DNA of 11,367 bases from Armatimonadota bacterium (GTDB taxonomy: Bacteria > Armatimonadota > HRBIN16): the NCBI GenBank assembly GCA_028275265.1, contig JAPWUZ010000061.1, positions 1-11,367 on the forward strand. The letters run 5' to 3'. The translations under genes and the position numbers were made by a program. Positions 6,353-11,367 of the stretch are shown piece after piece. Under the pieces are notes generated by a model, which was not told the DNA's origin, searched no databases, and was given only the letters and a program-made list of their open reading frames with translations. The first letter of the stretch is position 1. Each line of letters starts with the position of its first letter.

Positions 6353-7330
6353 CTATGACTGCGTCCAGTCAAAAATCACCCCCAGCAGATCAGCCGGGCG
6401 GTCGCGCAGGGTTTCATACACCGCTGGAGCCTGCTCGATCGGCACCACGTGTGACACCACCGGCTCGATGCGGATGGTCCCCTGCTGCACAAAATACAGC
6501 AACACCCGCAGGTCATCCAGACTGAAGTGGCAGGACACCTCAATGGACGCTTCCGTGCCGTGCAGCATCGCCCAGGGGAACTCCGTGTGCGAACGCACCG
6601 CCACCAGACCGATGACCCCTTTGTACGCCAGCAGACGCATCTCGTGAATCTGTTGTAGCAGGCTGGGCGCGCCCGAACAGTCGATAATGGAGTCGTAAGG
6701 CGCACCCTCTCGAAGCGGTTCCATCCCCTGCTCGTGCACGTTGATGACTCGATGTGCCCCGCAGGCTTTTGCCACTTCCAGACGCCTCGGCTGAAGGTCG
6801 GTGACCGTTACATACGCCCCGTACGCCCGTGCTGCTTGAGCCGCAAACTGCCCAATCACACCGACACCTGCCACCCATACCCTTTGCGCTGGTTGCACCC
6901 GGAATCGCCGTACCGCTCTCACTGCCACTCCCGCCACGCCGAACAATGCACAAAGCCGATAGTCTATCCCCTCAGGCAAACGCAGGCACAGGTGAGAACC
7001 GTAGGAGTGGACATCCGTACAGCCCACGTCCACCACATTCCATCCACGATGCCCCACGTACTGTCCATAGAATACCCAATCGCCGGGCTGGAACTCCTTC
7101 ACCGATGCTCCCACCGCCTCTACCTGCCCCACATGTTGATAACCGTGTCGGGAGGGATATACGGTGAACCCGTGTTCTCCCAGCAAGGCATGACGCTCCG
7201 TGCCGTTGGTGACGCCGGTGTAGCAGGTACGTATGAGTATCTGCGTTGGCTGCAGAGGTGGTGGTTCACCGATATCGCTTAGACGCATCTGCCCGCGCTG
7301 GGGATACTCTATGCCGATACGCCGCATCAT
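6353..7330 (-). CDS. Medium-chain dehydrogenase, zinc-poor BchC/Tdh-like type
   Basis: The 325-aa protein is a medium-chain dehydrogenase/reductase (alcohol dehydrogenase-like), an NAD-dependent oxidoreductase of the cytoplasm. The GroES-like N-terminal domain has TGVTNGTER (38-46) where zinc enzymes have a catalytic Cys, and RHGYQHVGQVEAVG (61-74) where they have GHE. The classic catalytic-zinc ligands and the four-Cys structural zinc lobe are therefore not evident, as in bacteriochlorophyllide dehydrogenase-like (BchC) members. The Rossmann domain has GVGVIG (155-160) and an acidic Asp178 at the end of strand 2, favouring NAD(H) over NADP(H). The start ATG at 7330 overlaps the cupin TGA (ATGA) and has GGAAGGAG 5 nt upstream. 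An extended reading frame to 7489 is rejected because it runs antiparallel-free through the cupin gene in another frame. Substrate unknown. Confidence 0.85.
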   Translation of the reverse strand: MMRRIGIEYPQRGQMRLSDIGEPPPLQPTQILIRTCYTGVTNGTERHALLGEHGFTVYPSRHGYQHVGQVEAVGASVKEFQPGDWVFYGQYVGHRGWNVVDVGCTDVHSYGSHLCLRLPEGIDYRLCALFGVAGVAVRAVRRFRVQPAQRVWVAGVGVIGQFAAQAARAYGAYVTVTDLQPRRLEVAKACGAHRVINVHEQGMEPLREGAPYDSIIDCSGAPSLLQQIHEMRLLAYKGVIGLVAVRSHTEFPWAMLHGTEASIEVSCHFSLDDLRVLLYFVQQGTIRIEPVVSHVVPIEQAPAVYETLRDRPADLLGVIFDWTQS

Positions 7331-7689
7331 TTCCGCTCCTTCCGGTAGCGGTCTGTGGGTATTCGCTCCACTTTCAGTTTGGGGATGTAGCCCTCTTTTT
7401 CCATGTAGTAGTGCCCGTACGGCTGAGCACCCTCCGGAATGGTGCCGGGGAAGGGAAAGATAGCCACACCCTCTTCCAGAGCGACGCAACCATGCTCCAC
7501 CCCTGCTTCCACCATCCAGATATCGCCCTTTTCGAGGATGAACTCATGGTACTGCCCGTCGTGGTCTATCATGAACGCCTTTGCCCTGCCGTCCATGATA
7601 ACCCATGTCTCGTCGTGGTCGTGGAAATGCTTCTCCACCTCTCCACCGGGTTGCCAGTAGTGTGGCTGCGGTTTCTTGTAAACAGGCAT
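7327..7689 (-). CDS. Single-domain cupin protein
   Basis: This small 120-aa protein has one cupin beta-barrel. Metal-binding motif 1 is HFHDHDETWVIMDG (21-34), giving His21, His23 and Glu27 as probable ligands; motif 2, GDIWMVEAGVEHG (55-67), supplies His66. Cupins bind Fe, Mn or Zn and act as isomerases, dioxygenases or simple ligand binders, and the sequence does not choose between these. A strong GGAGGTGA lies 7 nt before the ATG. It heads the dehydrogenase-amidohydrolase cluster, overlapping the dehydrogenase by 4 nt. The 59-nt gap to the upstream toxin gene shows no good promoter, so it may be co-transcribed with the toxin-antitoxin pair. Confidence 0.82.
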   Translation of the reverse strand: MPVYKKPQPHYWQPGGEVEKHFHDHDETWVIMDGRAKAFMIDHDGQYHEFILEKGDIWMVEAGVEHGCVALEEGVAIFPFPGTIPEGAQPYGHYYMEKEGYIPKLKVERIPTDRYRKERK

Positions 7690-7748
7690 CGTTGTTTCAC
7701 CTCCGGTCGGGACTTCGGCAAAGGCAAGTCGGTTTCCTGTGGAGCAAG

Positions 7749-8177
7749 CTAGATGGTCTCACCCAGGTATTCTCCCACCTGTCGCAGGAACTCCAGCAAA
7801 TCGGTCACCTCTTCGCGGGCAATACGCAACACCTGCTGGTCGTCCACCTGCCAGTAACGGGGTACCAGCAGGTTCCTGAAGCGTGCCATCGCCTGCAGAC
7901 GCTTGGCGAGGGAGGCGTCGAGGATGCCTCTCTGATGCAGAGAGGCAAAGCACTCTGCGTATGCAGAAGGAGCAACCCCGCCTAACCGCGCTATCAGATG
8001 TGTGCAGATGCTGGCAGCGTCCTCTATCGCCTGAATGAGATGCAGCTTCACCGAGTCGAGGTGCAGTTCGTTGCCCCAAAACTGCTCATCGGGCAGGGCT
8101 ACCAGACGCTGAACCTTGTCCAGGTTCTGGCGCAGGGACACCGCTCGTGCCTGAAGAACGTGCAAGTCTGGTTTCAT
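7749..8177 (-). CDS. HepT-like HEPN toxin with degenerate RNase motif
   Basis: The 142-aa helical protein belongs to the HepT (DUF86) HEPN family, whose members cleave RNA as toxins and pair with an MNT nucleotidyltransferase antitoxin. Family features: LHLIQAIEDAASICTHLI (45-62), VAPSAYAECFASLHQRGIL (68-86), LAKRLQAMARFRNLLV (90-105) and the end EEVTDLLEFLRQVGEYL. The catalytic signature R-x4-H-x-Y reads R101-NLLV-P106-R-Y108: the His is Pro (CCC, 7862-7860), one base from CAC. The Tyr that MntA enzymes AMPylate in characterised systems is kept. RNase activity is therefore doubtful. The start is ATG 8177, overlapping the antitoxin TGA (ATGA) with AGGAGG 10 nt upstream; a longer TTG start at 8216 is less likely. 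Confidence 0.82.
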   Translation of the reverse strand: MKPDLHVLQARAVSLRQNLDKVQRLVALPDEQFWGNELHLDSVKLHLIQAIEDAASICTHLIARLGGVAPSAYAECFASLHQRGILDASLAKRLQAMARFRNLLVPRYWQVDDQQVLRIAREEVTDLLEFLRQVGEYLGETI

Positions 8178-8599
8178 CCTCGCAATGCCTCCTTCAGCAT
8201 TCGCCGAGCATGACAATCGAAGTCCATGACCTCCAACCAGAGCCTCTCCAAGTAGTTACATCGAAACTCCTCATCGCGACTGAGCAACAGCTCGCCTGCA
8301 CTTGCCGTGAACTGCATCCCCCTCGGTGCAGTGTTTAGAATCTGCACGTCCACGGGCAACCCCACCTGCCTCTCGATAGAATCCGCAAGGCGGAAAGCGG
8401 TCTTTAGCCACTCTCCACCACTGACCACGTCCTCACGCAGATACACGGCAATATCGATATCTTCGAAAGGCACATCCAGCAAGAAGGAACCGTGCAGGTA
8501 CGCAAACAGCACCTCTTCTCGCGACACCAGTACGTCCTGAATCTGCGCTTTGACCAGCTGCTTCTGCTCTGGCGAAAGGCTGAACCGATGTGTCTCCAT
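8174..8599 (-). CDS. MntA-like nucleotidyltransferase antitoxin
   Basis: The 141-aa minimal nucleotidyltransferase is of the kind that neutralises HepT by AMPylation. The signature is HGSFLLDVPFEDIDIAVYL (36-54): Gly37-Ser38, then the metal-binding Asp47-x-Asp49. A third acidic residue, Asp84, lies in LPVDVQIL. The GS-to-DxD spacing is shorter than in the commonest MNT proteins but occurs in this subgroup. The start was set at ATG 8599, because the in-frame ATG at 8620 falls inside the -10 box of the gene's own promoter and would not be transcribed. The resulting leader is only about 10 nt, with weak GGTGGT as ribosome binding site. The gene overlaps the HEPN gene by 4 nt. Antitoxin residues look intact even though the toxin motif is not. 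Confidence 0.8.
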   Translation of the reverse strand: METHRFSLSPEQKQLVKAQIQDVLVSREEVLFAYLHGSFLLDVPFEDIDIAVYLREDVVSGGEWLKTAFRLADSIERQVGLPVDVQILNTAPRGMQFTASAGELLLSRDEEFRCNYLERLWLEVMDFDCHARRMLKEALRG

Positions 8600-8615
8600 A
8601 TCGACCACCCGCCCT

Positions 8616-8645
8616 ATCATACTGACGCGCCCGGTAGTCTGTCAA
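8616..8645 (-). promoter_or_regulatory. Near-consensus promoter of the mntA-hepT pair
   Basis: On the minus strand, perfect TTGACA (8645-8640) and TATGAT (8621-8616) are separated by 18 nt. Transcription should start near 8609, making the mRNA almost leaderless for the ATG at 8599. It may also drive the cupin-dehydrogenase-amidohydrolase genes downstream. Confidence 0.7.
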
Positions 8646-8683
8646 CCCGCCACGCCATCACTCCCTGCTTTACCTGCCCTTCA

Positions 8684-8694
8684 GGTATAATACC
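8684..8694 (+). promoter_or_regulatory. Palindromic -10 region of the polB promoter
   Basis: A perfect TATAAT (8686-8691) lies 28 nt before the polB ATG. It is embedded in the palindrome GGTAT-A-ATACC, a possible operator overlapping the -10 box. No good -35 box is found at 16-18 nt upstream, so the promoter may need an activator or be weak. Confidence 0.5.
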
Positions 8695-8718
8695 ATTAGC
8701 CTGTGCAGGAGCCATGTG

Positions 8719-10890
8719 ATGACGAACCTGTTCGATATGGATACACCTTCTCTCTCTGCTGCCGACATCCTCTTCGGCTGGAAAGCCACGCCGCGCCTGG
8801 TAGCGGTGGAGATGACCGACACCGAAGCCATCCTGCACCAGCGCACAGCGGACAGCACACGCACCAGCTGGCGCGAACCCTTTACCCCGTGGCTGCTGAC
8901 CACCCAGCCATACTCCGACATCGACGCGCAGTGGGAGCGGCTGGACGGCGAGGGCTACTGCTGGATGGCGAAGTTCCGCTCGTGGACGGAATACCAGAGT
9001 GCCCGCCTGCGCCTGCGTGATATGCACGTGGATGTTCTTGCTTACGGCAGCCCCGAACGCCAGTTCCTGATGCTGTCGGGCTACACGCTGTTCAAGGAGA
9101 TGAGCTTCGACGACGTGCACCGGATGCAGGTGGATATCGAAACCGCCGGACTGAATCCGCAGGACCCCGCGAATCGCGTGCTGTTAATCGTGCTGCACGA
9201 TAATCGGGGCTGGAGCGAGGTGCTGGATGATGCCGATGAAGCGCAGATGCTCCGGCGGTTCGTGCAGCTCATGCGCGAGCGCGACCCCGACGTGATCGAA
9301 GGGCACAATCTGTACGGCTTTGATCTTCCTTATCTCATAGAACGCGCCCGACGGCACGGCATCATCCTTGCTGTGGGACGCAGTGGGCAATTGATGACCG
9401 TTGGCAGCGAGCGCAATCTGCCCATCGGCGCGATTAACCGTCCCTATCGTCCCGTGTACATCCCCGGACGGCACGTGGTGGACACCTACTTCGCAGTACA
9501 GCGCTACGACTGGGCAAAAGGTGACTTGCAGAGTTACGGGCTGAAAGAGGTAGCGCGCGCCTACGGCATCGCCGACGAGGAGCGTGTGCTGGTAGACCGC
9601 GCCGACCTGCGCGAGCAGTGGCAGTCTAACCCCGAGAGAGTGCGCCAGTACGCCCTGCAGGATGCTCAGGAGACCGCGCGGCTGGCGGAAATCGTGTTGC
9701 CTACCGAGTTCTACCAGACCCAGATGGTGCCCGATACATATCAGCACGTTGCCACCGCTGGCAGCGGCGAGAAGATTAACGCTATCTTCGTGCGGGCGTA
9801 TGTGCACGCGGGGTATGCTATCCCCAAGCCTCAGCCTGCGCGCGACTTCCCGGGCGGATACACGGAGGTACGTCGTACCGGAGTCATCCCGCGCGTGGTA
9901 AAGGCGGATGTAGAAAGCCTCTATCCCAGCATCATGCTGGTGCACCGCATCGCCCCTGCCTCCGACCGACTGGGCGTGTTTCTGCCTGCGCTGGAAGAGC
10001 TCACCCGCCGCCGACTGGAAGCGAAAGCCGAACTGCGCCGCGCCACCGACCAGCGCCAGCGTGCCTACTGGGATGGCATTCAGGGCTCTTTTAAGGTATT
10101 GATTAACTCCTTCTACGGCTATCTGGGCGCGAACTTTCCTTTCAACGACTTCGATGCGGCACAACGGGTGACCGAGGAGGGACGCAAAATCGCCATGCAG
10201 CTGGTGGACGCGCTGGAGCGTACCGGCAGCAAGGTGATCGAAGTGGATACCGATGGAGTCTACTTCCAGCCGCCAGAGGGCGTAGAAGGACAGGAGGCGG
10301 AAGAGGCATATGTGCAGCAGATAGCGGAGACGTTGCCTCCGGGTATCCGCCTCAGCTTTGACGGGCGATACCGCGCCATGATCTCGGTGAAGACCAAGAA
10401 CTATGCCCTGCTGGACTACGAGGGGAACTGGATATACAAAGGGGCATCTCTGCGATCCCGCGCCGACGAACCCTACGGACGGCAGTTCATCGCCGAGGTG
10501 CTGCAAAAGCTGGTGGAAGGCGACCGTGAGGGCATTGCCCGCCTATATCGGGAGACCATCTTGCGCATCCTCAACGGCGAAGTTCCCATCGCAGATCTGG
10601 CTCGGCGGGAGCGGGTGACCGAAAAGACCTTCACCAGCGAGAACAAGCGCAAAGCCGCCGAGGCGGTGCGGGGCGTCAGCGTGGGTGATTATGTCAATCT
10701 GTATCAGCGGGCAGACGGTTCGCTGGGCATGATCGAGGACTACGCCGGCGACGAAGACCGCGAACACTACGCAAACAAGCTCTACCGCTTTGCCCTGCGC
10801 CTGCGCGAAGCCATCGGTGAGGACTTTGACCTCCTCTTCCCCCGCCCCGAGCAGGTCATCCGCGAGCAGCAACAGCCGAGTTTGTTCTAG
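8719..10890 (+). CDS. polB: Family B DNA polymerase with 3'-5' exonuclease
   Basis: This ~723-aa B-family DNA polymerase extends primed DNA templates and proofreads; in bacteria such enzymes (Pol II type) act in repair or translesion synthesis. Numbering here is from GTG 8716. Exonuclease motifs: Asp140-x-Glu142 in QVDIETAGL, GHNLYGFDLPYL (197-207), and Tyr312-x3-Asp316. Polymerase motifs: A, DVESLYPSIM (398-407); B, KVLINSFYGYLG (460-471); C, VDTDGVYF (510-517) with Gly in place of the usual Ser after DTD; then KTKNY (559-563). The C-terminus QPSLF fits the bacterial beta-clamp-binding consensus, like the tail of E. coli Pol II. It is somewhat shorter than E. coli Pol II (783 aa). ATG 8719 is preferred (AGGAG 7 nt upstream); GTG 8716 is possible. 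It is divergent from mntA-hepT and convergent with the next gene. Confidence 0.93.
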   Translation: MTNLFDMDTPSLSAADILFGWKATPRLVAVEMTDTEAILHQRTADSTRTSWREPFTPWLLTTQPYSDIDAQWERLDGEGYCWMAKFRSWTEYQSARLRLRDMHVDVLAYGSPERQFLMLSGYTLFKEMSFDDVHRMQVDIETAGLNPQDPANRVLLIVLHDNRGWSEVLDDADEAQMLRRFVQLMRERDPDVIEGHNLYGFDLPYLIERARRHGIILAVGRSGQLMTVGSERNLPIGAINRPYRPVYIPGRHVVDTYFAVQRYDWAKGDLQSYGLKEVARAYGIADEERVLVDRADLREQWQSNPERVRQYALQDAQETARLAEIVLPTEFYQTQMVPDTYQHVATAGSGEKINAIFVRAYVHAGYAIPKPQPARDFPGGYTEVRRTGVIPRVVKADVESLYPSIMLVHRIAPASDRLGVFLPALEELTRRRLEAKAELRRATDQRQRAYWDGIQGSFKVLINSFYGYLGANFPFNDFDAAQRVTEEGRKIAMQLVDALERTGSKVIEVDTDGVYFQPPEGVEGQEAEEAYVQQIAETLPPGIRLSFDGRYRAMISVKTKNYALLDYEGNWIYKGASLRSRADEPYGRQFIAEVLQKLVEGDREGIARLYRETILRILNGEVPIADLARRERVTEKTFTSENKRKAAEAVRGVSVGDYVNLYQRADGSLGMIEDYAGDEDREHYANKLYRFALRLREAIGEDFDLLFPRPEQVIREQQQPSLF

Positions 10891-11367
10891 GGATGCCACT
10901 CCTCGAACTGTTCGCGCGGGTAGTGCAGTCGATATACCCCCTCCGCGAGGGCGATTTCGTAGTCTCTGTGCGACCAAAACACCTCGCACACGCGCACGTT
11001 GCCCTGCTCGTCGACATAGTACAGGATGCGCTCTGCCACGTGTCCAGAGGGGTAGACCAGACAGTCGCTCCCCTGCACGCTGTGCGAGTTCTGTTTGCGC
11101 ATTGCGGGAACACGCAGACGCTTCAACCGCTCGCGGAGCACCTGCCGAACCGTCGGCTCCGCCGAATCCAGCGCACGGATGGCCCGCTGGTGCAGGTAAA
11201 CAGGTGTGGGGCGCTCCGCTTCCACCCGCGCCCGATACGCCTCGTAGAACGCCTCGCCCGTCGGAGAGAGCATGGTATAGCCCTCCTCCTCTACCAGCAG
11301 CAAGCGTATCTCATCGGGAAGCGGGCTGAGGCGGCGGTCGACCTCCTTGCTTGGACGCAGGTCTGCA
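10887..11367 (-). CDS. Partial gene: RelE/ParE-like C-terminal half, function unknown
   Basis: The reading frame is open to the right edge, so the start is outside the window; at least 159 codons are seen. I do not recognise the whole protein. The C-terminal ~85 residues read like a RelE/ParE-type fold: VYLHQRAIRAL, a helix PTVRQVLRERLKRL, then VQGSDCLVYPSGHVAERIL, YYVDEQGNVRVCEVFWSHRD, in the usual order of strand, helix pair and strands ending at a conserved HR-D/E. The upstream part, LLLVEEEGYTMLSPTGEAF, resembles the wing of a winged-helix domain, but this is weak. A TTG at 11303 could in principle be an internal start, yet no strong ribosome binding site was identified for it. The TAG stop shares CTAG with the polB stop. 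Confidence 0.6.
   Translation of the reverse strand, partial: ADLRPSKEVDRRLSPLPDEIRLLLVEEEGYTMLSPTGEAFYEAYRARVEAERPTPVYLHQRAIRALDSAEPTVRQVLRERLKRLRVPAMRKQNSHSVQGSDCLVYPSGHVAERILYYVDEQGNVRVCEVFWSHRDYEIALAEGVYRLHYPREQFEEWHP

Noticed and set aside
7331..7489. N-terminal extension of the dehydrogenase to 7489
   Set aside because: The extension lies within the cupin gene in a different frame and has low-complexity, non-family sequence. ATG 7330 has a good ribosome binding site and begins at the family N-terminus.
7246..7752. Plus-strand open frame across the cupin gene
   Set aside because: It is antisense to a cupin with both conserved metal-binding motifs, and has no supporting features.
9184..10506. 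Minus-strand open frame of 440 codons opposite polB
   Set aside because: The plus strand encodes all conserved B-family motifs across this stretch; the antisense frame shows no family resemblance and has no promoter or ribosome binding site that I could find.

Overview
The window is high-GC bacterial DNA with densely packed genes. It most likely comes from the Armatimonadota (Armatimonadetes). The main taxonomic clue is the first gene, a prepilin-like protein with an ILFPVFARAREKAR stem and an H-x9-DG motif, a type that is very abundant in that phylum. This assignment comes from motif recognition only; no search was run. Eleven protein genes are supported, and one of them runs off the right edge. 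I see no tRNA, rRNA, CRISPR array or insertion sequence.

Layout. (1) 1-928 (+): a near-consensus promoter and one secreted prepilin-like DUF1559-type gene. (2) 929-1222: an intergenic stretch between converging genes, built from inverted repeats and two diverged copies of a ~70-bp GC-rich repeat. (3) 1223-5457 (-): a four-gene operon transcribed as sigH-type sigma factor > glyQ > lepB-like signal peptidase I > glyS, with a strong extended -10 promoter at 5502-5530. The signal peptidase gene sits between the two glycyl-tRNA synthetase subunit genes, overlaps glyQ by ATGA, and encodes Cys where the catalytic Ser is expected. (4) 5573-7689 (-): cupin > medium-chain dehydrogenase > nitrilase-superfamily amidohydrolase, tightly packed, probably a small-molecule pathway of unknown substrate. 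(5) 7749-8599 (-): an MntA/HepT-type nucleotidyltransferase-HEPN toxin-antitoxin pair with its own near-consensus promoter. The HEPN RNase motif has Pro in place of the catalytic His. (6) 8719-10890 (+): a family B DNA polymerase with complete exonuclease and polymerase motifs and a C-terminal beta-clamp-binding motif, divergent from the toxin-antitoxin pair. (7) 10887-11367 (-): the 3' part of an unrecognised gene with a RelE/ParE-like C-terminal half. It converges on the polymerase gene and shares its CTAG stop.

How the parts relate. The sigH-glyQ-lepB-glyS operon joins a transcription factor, both subunits of the tetrameric glycyl-tRNA synthetase and a secretion protease under one promoter. 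The five minus-strand genes from mntA to the amidohydrolase could form one transcript, because no clear promoter was found before the cupin gene. The most notable points are two active-site substitutions in otherwise well-conserved enzymes (signal peptidase Ser to Cys; HepT His to Pro), the unusual operon order, and the structured repeat pair with compensatory changes.
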